Source: Adiantum capillus-veneris
Lineage: Eukaryota > Streptophyta > Polypodiopsida > Polypodiales > Pteridaceae
Direction of reading: 5' to 3'
Length of the DNA: 64,000 bases
NCBI GenBank assembly: GCA_014529385.2
Contig: CM043962.1
Coordinates: forward strand, 44,085,598 to 44,149,597
The notes beneath the pieces were generated by a model, which worked only from the letters and a program-made list of their open reading frames with translations, was not told the DNA's origin and did not search any database. Both the position numbers and the translations under genes were made by a program. Positions 33,042-43,887 of the stretch are shown in pieces; the stretch's first letter is position 1, and each line of letters opens with the position of its first letter.

Positions 33042-34076
33042 ATGGCAAGTGTTTCTTTCCCCACATTCAGTGGAAGGAAGGGAGAAGACGTCACCACCGA
33101 CTTTCTGGAGATTTTGGCATCGCTTGTGTGGTTTCCAACAAGGATGATGACGCCTCACGGCTACGAATTTTTCCTCTACTGATGAAAGTAGAGGCCAAGT
33201 CTTGGTACAATGCTTTGCCCCAGGCTACCAAAAGTGCATGGGATGTATTACATGCTGCCTTTGTGAAGAGGTTTGGTGGAGGCACAACCTCGGAGAAGCT
33301 ATGGCAGATACTGACGGAATTAAAGCAGGGAGGTCTGCTAGAGTATGCCACCTACGAGTCCAAGTTTATGGATTTGTGGGAGAGATGGGTTGCTTCACTG
33401 GAGGAAGGTGAAGGAGCGCCTAATTTCCTAAAGGACCGTTTCATTGCTTAAGGAGAAGGTGAAGGGAAGGTTTCTTGCAACATATGAGTTGGCAGTAGAA
33501 GTAGACCGCCTTAAAGACAAGAAGCTGCGCATGGAAGCAAAAGTCAACGAGTCAGAGGAATCAAGCTCAGTCCGACTAACCCTAGTGACTGCAACAGCCG
33601 TTCATAAAGCCCAAACACAAGAGGCATCAAAAGAGCAGCAAGACTTGCTGAGTCGCATCACTACCCAACTAGAGAGTTTGTCCATGCATCTGGTGCAGCA
33701 AGGGCATGCACCTGTCAGAAATCCAGAACAAGGAAGAGGACAACGAAGGCCAAACCAAGAGTACCACTGCTATAATTGTGGGGAAGACGGCCATGGCATG
33801 TACTACTGTCCACATCCAAGAAGGCATAATTTCAATAGAGGAAGGAGACAGAATCAGATCTCTCCGCCAAGGGCGAGACCACCGCCACCTAGGCAACCAA
33901 TCTCACCTGTTCAAATCCCACCACCAGCCATGCAACCACAACTATCCCCACCAGTTCAATTCCTACAGCCACGATGCAACCACCACCACAATCACCACTT
34001 ACACTCATCCTACGCCCACCACCAATTGGTACCCGCACACCAAGTATCATTGGTCTTGCATAAGAGGTCAAGATGA
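33042..34076 (+). pseudogene. F Gag (Ty3/Gypsy type) with CCHC knuckle
   Basis: An ATG at 33,042 opens MASVSFPTFSGRKGEDVTTD, the usual start of the Gypsy Gag core. After a frameshift at about 33,125 it continues LRIFPLLMKVEAKSWYNALP and WDVLHAAFVKRFGG (the W-x-x-L and F-x-x-x-F helices of retrotrans_gag). A second frameshift at about 33,445 leads to a coiled, charged stretch and the zinc knuckle CYNCGEDGHGMYYC at about 33,772-33,813, then a Pro/Gln/His-rich tail. Gag forms the virus-like particle and binds element RNA. No protease follows. Two frameshifts in about 345 codons show it is dead, though otherwise well preserved. Confidence 0.8.
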
Positions 34077-34780
34077 AGATAGCAGAAGAAGGATCAAGCG
34101 AGAAGTTTGTTCAAAGGACCGAAGTAGTGGAACAAGAGTCAAAAGTTGCTACCCCAATGGGGGAGGTAAGTCAAGAAAATTGTGTTACAAATGAGAGTAC
34201 ATCTTTAACCCTGGATGAAATAGGCACCAAAGCGATCAATCAACAACATTGGGCAGTAAGGGTAAGAAGGTGTAAAGTGTTGATCAGGCCTTGCTAGAGT
34301 AAGAGGAATGCAGAAGGCGTGGAAGATACAAGAGAAGAGGAAGACCAGCCTGCTAGCAAGGCTTTGCAGAAGATGGACAACATATCACGAAAAGGGGAGG
34401 GCTTTGAAAACAGAAGCCTGTGCACGAGCATGGACCAAGGACAGTGTAGCAAGCTAAAGGAATCTTGCATCAAGGAAGTTTCACTAGAGAACCATAACGA
34501 AGAGGTAAGCAAGACTGAAGGTTTGGAGTTGGGTATTGCTCCAGAGGCTTGGCAGCCGAGCAAGACTTTATTGTGTAGTATCACAGACTTAGAGATGGGT
34601 AATGCCTCTAGTGTACTGAAAGGTGTTATAAACTTGGAGATGGGTAATGCCTCCAGTTTATGTAAGGATGTTCAAAGTAAGTTTGATGATCAATATGTTG
34701 CCAAACTTTCAAGGATGTTCCAAACTCCTCCACAACACAGCATTGTGTTTGCATGGGATGCATCAGACCTGCGGTTATAG
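34073..34780 (+). CDS. F internal open frames of unknown function
   Basis: Two frames follow Gag: 34,073-34,297 (74 codons; start overlaps Gag's end) and 34,319-34,780 (153 codons). The second is polar and acidic and contains an internal duplication, LEMGNASSVLK and LEMGNASSLCK, 16 residues apart, from a 48-bp tandem repeat in the DNA. No domain is recognised. In an autonomous Gypsy element protease and RT would lie here; no D-[TS]-G or YxDD box is present. They may be unique non-autonomous sequence or remains of deleted pol. Confidence 0.3.
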
Positions 34781-35008
34781 TTAGCCGCTAGAACATATAG
34801 AGATAAGATCAGCATGGAGATAAGAGTTAAGGAGCCATGGATAGACAAAAGGCTGATAGAATGCAAGAATGAAGGCCTCATTCCCAATTTGGTGCAATTT
34901 TTTACAAACAATGCATCTTCTCTATGAAGAGAGATAAGTGGGTTACGCTTGTATTTAAGCCGCAAGGTAGGTGGCTTACTAGCAACATGAGAAAAGACAG
35001 CCGCCGAC

Positions 35009-35269
35009 ATGTTTGAGCACACCCAAGAGAAGCATGATATGCTTGCAGGTTTTTCCAGTCATGGCAGTAAGCAAGGTTCTGAAGACAACTGGAGCTCACC
35101 ACACCAACAAGATGGCCATATATGGTGGATTCTTGGCACACTCTTGGGAATCATAATTTTCAGTTCTGTCTTTGCAGGAGCTAAGATGCTCATTTCCCCT
35201 CTACTGGTGGCTACAAATTTGGGCCTATTTGGCATGCAAATTTTATTGTTCGGGCACTGCGTACAATGA
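35009..35269 (+). CDS. F small open frame with membrane segment, env-like position
   Basis: An 86-codon frame. The first half is hydrophilic (MFEHTQEKHDMLAGFSS); the second holds a strong hydrophobic segment, WWILGTLLGIIIFSSVFAG, and then a further hydrophobic region ending LLFGHCVQ. One or two transmembrane helices would be predicted. It lies between Gag and the polypurine tract, where plant elements with an envelope-like ORF carry it. Similarity to a real envelope protein is not visible and the frame is short, so the function is open. Confidence 0.3.
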   Translation: MFEHTQEKHDMLAGFSSHGSKQGSEDNWSSPHQQDGHIWWILGTLLGIIIFSSVFAGAKMLISPLLVATNLGLFGMQILLFGHCVQ

Positions 35270-35436
35270 TCCTATCCTTCACTTGGGATCCAAGAGGACA
35301 TTGGCACAAAGTTCTGGAAGCCATGGGCTTCCCATTTAATCAACCGACACTATTCCAAGGAACAGGCTATCACCCGGACCTGTTGCAAATTCTGAATATC
35401 CCAGAAATCTCACCAATGGCCAAATGGAATGGCTAG
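35266..35436 (+). CDS. F small open frame overlapping the previous stop (ATGA)
   Basis: A 56-codon frame begins at an ATG whose last two bases are part of the previous frame's TGA (ATGA at 35,266-35,269). It reads MILSFTWDPRGHWHKVLEAM, FNQPTLFQGTGYHPDLLQIL and ends KWNG before a TAG. It is rich in Trp, Pro and His and ends 84 bp before the polypurine tract. No family is recognised. The stop/start overlap suggests one original longer frame now split by a frameshift, rather than translational coupling. Confidence 0.25.
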   Translation: MILSFTWDPRGHWHKVLEAMGFPFNQPTLFQGTGYHPDLLQILNIPEISPMAKWNG

Positions 35437-35520
35437 TTCAGAAGGCAACTCGATATCGGCTCCTACAGATCATCCGAATAAGAATCTGAGTCAGGGCTAG
35501 AGACCTGAATGCCTCTAGCC

Positions 35521-35535
35521 AAAGGGGAGGGCTAA
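35521..35535 (+). other. F polypurine tract
   Basis: AAAGGGGAGGGCTAA directly before the 3' LTR start TGATAGCC at 35,536. Confidence 0.75.
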
Positions 35536-35894
35536 TGATAGCCGATTTTCGAGAATCAAAGAAAAAAGGTTATTTTTCCTCTGTCGGAGCCTTGACGACA
35601 CCGTCGGAAGGCTCGGCAATGCCTGGTCAACCTCACGGCCCTAGCATTTACTGGCATGGCCTCGTCACATGCCCCCCCCCCCCCCCTTACTTGGATAGCC
35701 TTATCACCCTCATGCCCTCGCTCTTCCATAACCCAGCCTAGCAGGCCTCCCTCGGTTTCACTCTCCCCTCCCTCTCTCTCCCTCTTGTTTTATTCCCCTG
35801 GTGGGCCATCGTAATCCATCTCTCCCTCCATCAATCCAGCCCTCTTCCCCTCTATCTGAGCAAAGGCCCCGCGGGCATGGAAGGAAATATCCCA

Positions 35895-35942
<48 letters not shown>

Positions 35943-36128
35943 TTCCCTACACACCTCCCTCTTCCCCTCTCTCCCTTCTCGGCACCCACTCTCTCTCCCT
36001 CATCCACTCTCTCTCGCTGACAACTGGCTCTCTCTAGCTCTTGTCGTGGCCACATGATGCAGTGCTCGGCCATCCTCCCTCTCTATCTCCCTCGTTGCCT
36101 ACAAGAAGCCGATTCTCTCTCTCTCTCT

Positions 36129-36159
<31 letters not shown>

Positions 36160-36391
36160 ATCTACACACACACACCTACTCGGCCTTACCTTCTCATTTC
36201 CTTGGCCCGCTACTCCCTCTCCCTCTCCCCCACCCCATTGACTCTCTCCCCTCATATTGTTTCTTAAGAAAAACAAGATAATAATATTCTCTCTCTCTCA
36301 CCACACACCCCTACCTTACCCCACTTCATTAGCAAACCCACCCCCCCCGCCTTCCCACACTCTCTGTCGGCTGGTAGGCTGGCCCGAATAT

Positions 36392-36426
<35 letters not shown>

Positions 36427-36666
36427 AGCGCTGTGTTCATAGCCCGGGCAGGCCTGAGCCCCCCTCTCTCTATTTCTCACTCTCTCTCTCTCTCTCTCTC
36501 TCCGCTGCTCCCATTTCTTAAGCTTGTACAGGCGCAGATAAGGAACACTCTCTCTCTCTCTTATCCACACACACACACAACCGCTCCCTCACCTTCTCCC
36601 TCCCTCACCACCTCACCCCATCTCCCTTTCTCTTCCGCGCTGTGTTCACAGTCCGCAGGCGGGCCA

Positions 36667-36720
<54 letters not shown>

Positions 36721-36772
36721 CCTCTCGCTTTCAGCCCGAAGGCGCAGCACAGTAAAATTGAAACTCTCTCTC

Positions 36773-36820
<48 letters not shown>

Positions 36821-38061
36821 ACACACACACACCCTCCCTTCCCCCACACACCCCGAGCTCTCTCTCCCCCCATTCCCGTCATCGTGTTCCCTGCAGCAAC
36901 AGGCAACCAACGAAAAAAAAGGAAAAAAATAATATATTTATATATACATATAACCATACACCTCCCCCGTTCCCAGGCACACTTATCCATGCACACTCAC
37001 GCTCGTGCACCCATACATATACACATACGTCTACCCACACATGCACATATACACATACACACGCATGCATATACGCGCATACTAGTAAAATACAAAAAAC
37101 ATGAACGACTCAACGACATCGACAAGAAGGAAGACGACCTAAATCTCGTGACATCAACACCAAAACAAGCAAAGGCGCCGAAGGCATGCCCCGGCCGACC
37201 CCGAAAGTGATGAATGCGCTACACCGACGCACCAGCAAGACTGCCATTCACCGGCATCACGTCCACGACGCCCTCTTCAGTAAAACCGTAGGTTATTATC
37301 ATTTTTTCCCTGTTTCCAATCAAATCTTGTAAAAATCCCAAACTTGTAAATTTTCATCTCTCTAGGTGATGGTCACAACGGCCCACCTAGAGGTTTTTCT
37401 TATAATAACTCCCAAGACAAAGCAAGGGTCAACCACCTAGGGCCCACCACCTTGCTTTGTCTCCCCTGATTAGATTACCCTAACAAGCCAGATTACCCTA
37501 ATCTAAAGCACCCAGCACCTATAAAAAGGCACTGAGAGGTCACTATCGGGGGGGGGGGCAAGTTCATCAGAGGTCAGCACTTGGTAGTATTTTGGTGGGA
37601 GGATTGGCAACATTTGCATCACAAGAGAGGGGACTTAGCGTAGTGATTTGCTTTGGGAATTGTACTATGTAAAGAAAGATATGTCTACATATCGACTCCA
37701 ATGATCGATGCACACACACTCATGTTAGCAAGTTTTCATGTCAACGAGTCATCTCTAGAGAACACACAAAGTAGGTTCACTATCTCTCCCTCTATCTCTC
37801 TATCACCATGATGTGCCACCTCGACGGAAAGAAGGTTACTGTAAATATGACAAGAGAATAATTCTCCCTCACACCCCCGAGGGTTTTCATCACCTGTCTA
37901 TTCTCTCTCTCTCTCTCTCTCTCTCTCTATGAAATCACCGTTGTCTGCATCCTAGCCGCTCAAAGCTAGGTGGTGCCCCCTGTTTGCTTCACTGTGACCG
38001 GATTGTGCATCAACTCCCGGCATTTTAGAGGCAGTCGGAGTTCGTGTCGTGCTTCCCGTCA
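35536..38061 (+). repeat. F 3' LTR (2526 bp)
   Basis: Matches the 5' LTR along its whole length. Differences concentrate in the microsatellites (shorter (CT)n at 35,898-35,939, 36,114-36,159, 36,396-36,426 and 36,678-36,718; (AC)n at 36,779-36,819) with scattered substitutions elsewhere. The (GT)n near 31.77 kb is replaced here by (CT)n at 37,903-37,928. The E2 sequence resumes at 38,062. Confidence 0.9.
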
Positions 38062-38991
38062 CTTGCTTGCTTTGATCACCTACTTCAATTGACGTTGGCT
38101 TGTTTGGTTGTGATACTATACCTTTTTCTTGCAAATGTTGTGCATTATCTACCTAGATCTGAGTAACCTTTGATCTTCATAGATCGACTCTACTTTTTGG
38201 CAAAATTTATCTCTTTGGAGGAGACTTTGGTATTGACCTTTACATAGATTTTTGAGCTCTAACTTACCTTCAATTTTAAGCTATCTTTCAATTGTTTTGG
38301 TAGCTTGAGGTTTCGTACCCTCTAGGAGATCTTTGAGTTCAGACTTACCATCTGTTGGGGATTGTACAAGGTCATGGACTTGCTAGTATTCATTTCTGCA
38401 TCTCAATATGCATATGTGAGCTTGGTCATATGCAATTTCTTGAACACTAATGGGTTGGTTGGCTTTTGACTTTGACTTGAGGAAGTCAATTGAAATTTTT
38501 GTCCTTGATGATCTTCATAAAGGCATTTATCAGCAGATTTTGATGGAATCTAGGTCAATTGGGAACTTCCAACAATCATATGGTCTTTTAATGGCTTTTG
38601 CTTTAAAGGGGTCTAGCTAAAAGTTCTAGGGCTTCTAACTGTTGTTGTAGTTCCTTGTACAAGAGCGGATTTGTAGCTCCCTCCTTCCTACATTGATCAC
38701 TAATGAACTCTCTACGAGTTGGGATCAAGATTGTTTGTCTTTGGTTTGATCTCACCTTTTGGGATTGTGAAGGTATATTGTGTGTTGCACTATCGATGTG
38801 TGGCATTTGAAAACCTTCTACAAACTTTCCTATGTATCTTCTTGAAACATGTCATATGTTTCCCCAAGTCAAGTTGTAAAAGAGCACTATCTTTGCCCTA
38901 ATATTTTCTATCATGTGGGTCTCCTATGACATGTTCTTCCATGGTATTAGGACCCAAGGCATCATAGATTTTAGACTCTTGTCTATATCTA
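38062..38991 (-). pseudogene. E2 polyprotein, middle part
   Basis: The minus strand aligns with E1 54,250-55,165. It keeps the SIEVGDQ segment (E1: SIEAGGH), the GHSEANRGHH-like region, the hairpin unit around 38,410-38,360 (E1: YQDAHGNEYQ) and IPSQSQKVR. Frameshifts and stops are frequent. It ends where the G1 LTR begins at 38,992; the flanking word TATATCTA is shared with E1's TATATCTACGACTG, so the breakpoint is within recognisable E sequence. Confidence 0.55.
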
Positions 38992-40439
38992 TGTCAAAAC
39001 ATCTAATATCTAACCAACCCAAATGATTTTCTCATATTAAACTGATCATTTGATGTGGAAGAATAAACGGGAACAAGGGTTAGAATATAGGTATGTGCTT
39101 AAGATGCATCTTATCACGGGATCAAAGGTAATGGGTCCAAACGGGAGATGGTCTATCAAAGAGCAATGCTAATGGAGCTTAAAGACCTTAGGGTTAGATT
39201 CATTAAAGACCTCCAAAGGTTACTGTTAAAAGTCCTTTTACCTTAGGTAATCAAGGGATGAGCTTAAGGTGCGAACATGGCCCAAGCTTGAGGTTCTTGT
39301 TGTGCTTGATGACTAAGGTGCTTGAGGTGCTTGTCGTGCTTACCGACTAGGGAGCTTGAGGTGCTTCTAGGAGCAGTACCCAAGCTTGAGGTGCTTTGTC
39401 ATGCGTGCTAACTAAGGTGCTTGAAGGTGAGGTGTTCCACAAAGTCAAAAAGATCCCTACAAGGAGGGGGCGAGCCCTACAAGAGGGGGCTCGAGAGAGA
39501 ACGCACACACCCTCACACAAGGCAAGCTTGGTACAAATAAAGCAAATAGTACACTTGTAAAGCTCCTCCTCTTGTTGCCCTCATGGTGTGCCTAAAGCCT
39601 ATTGGTTGGCCTCCCAAGGGGTCCAATGATAATTTAGTAGATTTAATTAATTGTGTTTGCATTTATCAAGTCCTCCCTCTCAAAGGGGAAAGGGGGACAA
39701 TTGTCTCAAGACTACCCTTGTTTCTTGTAATGCATCCTGCATGTGATTGGTCAGTCTTGCAGGGGTCCAATGAGCTTCAAGCTTGAGCTACAAGGGGGGT
39801 CGACCAAAGCAAGAAGGGGGCTAGCTTGGGGGGTATACTCTCCTACACACACTCTCATTGTGTGAGTGAAAATCCAACCAAGAGCCATGCTTCAATGCTT
39901 AAGCTTGACATCTTCTCCATCTTCATTAATATGCTATAATGTATGCTAGCAAGAAGAGTGATGATAAGTGACAAACTACTTCTTTCTCTTGTGGAATGTA
40001 TCTTCTTCCTCTTCCCTACCCTCATTCCCCGCTAGCTCTCTCCACCTTCGAAGGTGTTTGAGGCCTTGGGACTGAGGCTTAGGAGAGTTAATTCTTTTGC
40101 TCGTGATGCATGAAGCTTTCCAACTTCATTGCATTACCTAGGTCACAAGGAACACAAATATTGTAATGTACCAAGTCTCTCTTATTGGGAGAATCTATAA
40201 TACAAATGTCCATTGGAGAGAGGACTGGCTCCACATACATCCGGGCCTCAATTGTTGTCATGTTCTCTAAATTCTCTCTCTTGCAAAAGTATTGTTCATG
40301 CCAAGTTAATTTAGTACTATGTTTATGTTGTTACCATCAATTAAGTTCACCCTCTTGCTCACAAAGTAATCCCACAAAAATGTTTTCTCTAAGTTTCCTA
40401 ATTCCGCTACTCTCAAAGTTATAGGCCATTTCCATTACA
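38992..40439 (+). repeat. G1 5' LTR (about 1448 bp)
   Basis: Starts TGTCAAAACATCTAATATC, as in G2 (16,777) and the 3' LTR (62,725), and ends TCCATTACA before the PBS. It contains an array of GCTTGAGGTGCTTGTCGTGC-type short repeats at about 39,285-39,430. Confidence 0.8.
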
Positions 40440-40440
40440 T

Positions 40441-40452
40441 TGGTATCGTAAC
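40441..40452 (+). promoter_or_regulatory. G1 primer-binding site, diverged initiator-Met type
   Basis: TGGTATCGTAAC starts one base after the LTR's CA. The first seven bases match the initiator-Met PBS TGGTATCAGAGC; the rest are diverged, by mutation or use of another tRNA. Confidence 0.55.
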
Positions 40453-40854
40453 ATTTGGTTTCTCTTTTCTTGCTTAGAAAGAGAGTTCCTTAAGTAGCCT
40501 ATAAATGGTTGATTTAGTTAATTATATTAGGGTAAGTGGGATTGGGATCTATTATTGGTTTTGTTGAGCCCACTATGTGGGATATGATACACACCCTCGG
40601 GAGCTTTGGTTTTAATAATGGAGTCTTTTTAAACTTGCCTACGGCTTTACCATTATTGAGCGATAAGAAGTCTAAAAGGAGCTATCCCTTGGAAAATATG
40701 CAATATTAGACCCACTCCACTACTCTCTATGATTAACCAATTCGAACCATGGGTGTAGGTACTTAAGTGATGATTTTCAAAGGCTAAGAGAAGTAGCAAC
40801 TAAGTTTTTGTATTGCCAAAGAATACACTAAGTAAACACATAAGTATAATTAGC

Positions 40855-42284
40855 ATGGCTGACAATAACCAAGAGAGTAGAATGAACATCAATAACTTTG
40901 ATTTTGCACATGAAGGTGTTAATGATGATGCCCCCATGTTTGTCAATTATCTTGTTACTAGGTTGCAGCAAGCTATGGGTAACCCTACTTTGGAAGCCAA
41001 AGTTACTCGACAACTTCGTGCTTATGGGATTACCCTTCCTCTCCAAGAGGAGAGAGAGCTTAGGAGGCCTCTTGAGGACACCCCCAAAAGAAGACACTCT
41101 CCCATACGAGAGGAAGAATCCAAAGAGCAACAAAGTAATGAATCTTTAAGTTCCTCTAAAGACGTGGCTCCATAAAGATGGAGGTCTAGACAATTGCCAA
41201 CTCCTCCCAAGAGGAAATGATCAATCCATAGTCCTTCTCCTCGTCACTCCGTAAGGGAAGAGAGGAAACAAAGGAAGAAAAGGGCAAGAAAGTGGTCACC
41301 CTCTTCTCCTTCTTCTTCACCTTCCTCCTCTTCCAACAAAAGCTATGATTATTCTCCTAGAGAATACAAGAGGAGAGGACACCGCAAATCATACCCTACA
41401 TGGCAAGGTCACAAAACCTCAAGAAGTTCAAAGAGGGAGGAAAGAGTGTCTCTTTTCTCACCTTTGATGGCACCTTTGGTGCTACTAGCAAAGTATTGAT
41501 CTTCATCCAACAATTTGATGCGATCTTTGGAGACGAGGGCTTCTCGGAGTCCTCCAAGCTATACCATGTAGCTATGCACTTCCAAAAATCGAGTCGTCAA
41601 TGGTGGGCTAGTCTTCGTGGCAATGGAGAAGCCCTAGAGACATGGAAAAAACTATACAAGTTTCCATCATGAAGCAATTCCTTGCAAGCGATGCAAAGGA
41701 CAAAGTGCTCACCAAATGGTGCAGTTTGAAGCTTCTCTCTCATGAGTCTATCCAGAAATATGTAGACAAGTTTTGAGATTTACATCTCAAGGTTACTGTC
41801 TTCCAAAAGATAGACTTTGCCAAGTAAAAGAACAATTTTGTGTGGATTACCTGAAGAGATGGCCGAGTACGTCAACTCTCAACGACCTGGTTCTATCACC
41901 GAAGTAATCCACCAGACCATGATTGCTTCCCGCATCAATTTCCAACAAGGGGCTAGATGGAATGTCAAGCCCATGGAAAACAAAGACAAAAATGATGTAA
42001 AAGGGAAAACCAATACCCAAAATTCTTCTCAAGGCAATTCTAACAACAATAACAATTGGTCCAAGGAGAAGGAAGTTTACAAAGGTAAAAACAAACTCTC
42101 TCTTGAAGAGCTTAAAGCTTTTCGCAAGGACCATAAATGTTTTAAGTGTGGGGAGCAAGGACATGGCTATTGTTCTTGCCACAAGAGAAATGCTCGCAAG
42201 GAGACTCCTAGAGCTTCCACAATAGAAGCTCCAAAAGAGGATGCTCATTGCAAAGGATCACCTCTCTCCTATTCTTGGGGAAGG
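40855..42284 (+). pseudogene. G1 Gag with Arg/Ser-rich segment and zinc knuckle
   Basis: ATG 40,855 opens MADNNQESRMNINNFDFA; this first frame (106 codons) stops at 41,173. The Arg/Ser-rich part follows with stops (QLPTPPKRK, then KKRARKWSPSS). The Gag core continues at 41,400-41,672 with VSFLTFDGTFGATSKVLIF, GFSESSKLYHVAMHF and QWWASLRGN. The third frame (41,817-42,287) carries TILCGLPEEMAEYV, an Asn-rich linker and the zinc knuckle CFKCGEQGHGYCSC (about 42,136-42,177; the expected final spacing is kept but the usual H-x4-C includes an extra Cys). The RS-like segment between N-terminus and core is unusual for plant Gags. Confidence 0.8.
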
Positions 42285-42600
42285 TAAGGGAGCATGATGC
42301 CTTCATCTTGTTTGACCCTGGGTCTACTTACAACTTCATATCAACGGAGTTGGCCACCAAGTTAGGCATTCAAGCTTTCAACATGGGAGATGGGAGATGG
42401 GATATGGCATTCAAGCTTTCGAGATGGGAGATGCTGTAACGGCCAACACTGCTTTCAAGGGACAACAAGCCTTTGTTACTCCCTTGGTTGGGAAATTGAG
42501 GCTTCATATCTAAAGCTATGTCAAGAAAAAAGACTTTTCCATCTCTCCTCTCCAACATGAGGATGCTATCCTAGGGCCACCATGGTTCAACCGCCTGGCT
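42250..42600 (+). pseudogene. G1 aspartic protease
   Basis: The frame reads AFILFDPGSTYNFISTELAT and KLGIQ, the Gypsy retropepsin active-site region. The catalytic D-[TS]-G is D-P-G here. A local duplication (GGGAGATGGGAGATGG; FNMGDGRWDMAFKLSRWEM) disrupts the following part at 42,385-42,430. It would have cut the Gag-Pol polyprotein. The later QHEDAILGPPWFNRLAT segment at about 42,553-42,605 is the I-L-G-x-x-W end of the fold. Confidence 0.7.
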
Positions 42601-42606
42601 ACCAAC

Positions 42607-43545
42607 ATGAAGTTCTTTGAAAGGAGAATCTACTTCACCTACAGGGGAAAGAGCATGTATATAGATGCTAGTGAGTCTGCTCTTACTATACCACTTGTAA
42701 AGCCTCTTGCTTTTGATAAATCAATGATGAGCTCAGTTTGTGCCTACATGATTTTTGTCAAAGAATCCCTAAAAGGTCCTAACGTTTCATCAAATGTAAA
42801 TGGTAGGAATCAAGAAGAGTTAGACTTGTCTAATTTTCTAAAAGGATCCCAAGATGTGTTCATTGATGATATCCCTATGGAATTACCTCCAAAACGAGGG
42901 GATGATGACCATCTTATTGAGCTCCTACCAGGAAGCTCCCTACCTAACAAGCCTCCTTACTGAGTTTCCCAAGCTCAACAAGAGGAGATCATGAGGCAAG
43001 TACAAGAATTGATAGACGAAGGGATGGTGAGACCTAGCTCCTCTCCCTTTTGTTTTTTAGTCCTTTTAGTGCAAAAGAAAAATGGTACATGCCGTATGTG
43101 TGTGGACTATCGAGCAGTAAACCATATCACTATCCAAAAATAGATTTCCCGTGCCTCAGGTAGAAGATCTATTTGATAAGCTACAAGGCTCTACCCTTCA
43201 GTAGGATCGACCTTAAAAGTGGCTATCATCAAATAAGGATAGTGGATGAAGATATTGTAAAGATCATATTTTGTACAACGTTTGGTCATGCCTTTTTGGC
43301 TTGACCAATGCACCAACCACATTCAATTGTCTAATGGAGAAAAGCTTTAGAACCTATGGAAAATTCACTGAAGTGTCCTTTGATGATATTATCATCTACT
43401 CCAAGTCCTTGGAAGAACACAAGAAACATCTCCAAATGAGTTTTCAAGCATTGAGGGAGAACAACCTTTTTCTCAATCAAAAGAAAAGCAATTTTTTTCT
43501 TCAAGATATTCAATACTTAGGTCATATTATCTTTTGAGATGGTAT
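42607..43545 (+). pseudogene. G1 reverse transcriptase
   Basis: After a linker frame (42,607-42,963, IELLPGSSLPNKPPY, the usual P-G-x-x-P-x-x-x-x-P-Y entry to Gypsy RT) come EEIMRQVQELIDEGMVRPS, KKNGTCRMCVDYRAVN, FSRIDLKSGYHQIRI (first catalytic Asp), GLTNAPTTFNCLME and EVSFDDIIIYSKSLEEH (F-D-D box, about 43,371-43,421), then NQKKSNFFLQDIQYLGHII. Stops occur at 42,961, about 43,139, about 43,200 and 43,535. The family's active site is usually [FY]-x-D-D. Confidence 0.85.
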
Positions 43546-43887
43546 CTGTATGGATCCATCGAAGTTAGAGGTAATAAAAGCATGGCTTAATCCAAGGAAT
43601 CTACATGAGCTAAGAAGATTTGTTAGTATGTGTGCATACTATAGACGCTTCATAGCAAAATTTTCTCAAATAATAGGACCATTACATGACTTAACAGAGA
43701 AGAACATTAAGTATTCATAGAGTGCTAAGGAGAAAAATGCTTTTGACAAGCTCAAAGAGAAGCTTACCTCCCTACCAGTCCTCATGCTTCCGGATCTCTC
43801 AAAGCCATTTGAGGTCCAATGTGATGCTTGTGGTGATTGCCTTGGAGCAGTCTTGCTTCAAGAAGGGCATGCCATAGCATATGAGAG
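43546..43887 (+). pseudogene. G1 RNase H, first part (up to E1 insertion)
   Basis: Reads SKLEVIKAWLNPRNLHELR, RFVSMCAYYRRFIAKFSQII, then the RNase-H start VLMLPDLSKPFEVQCDACGD and CLGAVLLQEGHAIAYE. The Asp in the CDACGD segment is the first catalytic residue. A TAG at about 43,718 interrupts it. At 43,888 the reading is cut by the LTR of E1; it continues at 60,636. Confidence 0.8.
43883..43887 (+). repeat. E1 target-site duplication, left copy
   Basis: GAGAG directly before TGTTGGGG; the right copy GAGAA follows the other LTR at 60,636-60,640 (four of five bases agree). Confidence 0.75.

Larger units (their letters stand above)
29330..38061 (+). mobile_element. element F: gag-only LTR retrotransposon with long CT-rich LTRs
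   Basis: Two long direct repeats (29,330-31,957 and 35,536-38,061), both TGATAGCC...CCCGTCA, enclose a 3.6-kb internal region. A polypurine tract (AAAGGGGAGGGCTAA) precedes the 3' LTR, and a TTTGGTGCCCCC PBS candidate follows the 5' LTR. The internal region encodes Ty3-type Gag with a zinc knuckle, then unassigned frames, and no protease, RT or integrase. The flanks (TCTTC and CTTGC) do not give a clean 5-bp duplication, although E2 sequence resumes correctly on the right side. This organisation corresponds to non-autonomous TR-GAG or LARD-like elements. Confidence 0.85.
25998..38991 (-). mobile_element. E2: older, interrupted copy of non-autonomous LTR element family E
   Basis: Segments 25,998-28,575, about 28,909-29,329 and 38,062-38,991 align in order with E1 (44,805-46,307 plus 51,866-55,165). 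A minus-strand polypurine tract (TGAAAAGGGGGAA, 25,998-26,010) abuts the LTR remnant. The alignment is interrupted by a captured Gypsy fragment (28,576-28,908), by element F (29,330-38,061), and finally at 38,991 by the 5' LTR of G1, beyond which the rest of E2 (N-terminal coding part, leader, PBS, 5' LTR) is not in the window. E2 lacks the C1 insertion (empty site at about 26,830) and lacks E1's 3' minisatellite. Confidence 0.8.

Noticed and set aside
36433-37104. 223-codon plus-strand frame with Thr/His repeats
   Set aside because: A microsatellite frame in the F 3' LTR with no domain.
29325-38066. Perfect target duplication for element F
   Set aside because: Flanks are TCTTC and CTTGC; they share CTT but do not align as a 5-bp duplication, so it is not claimed.
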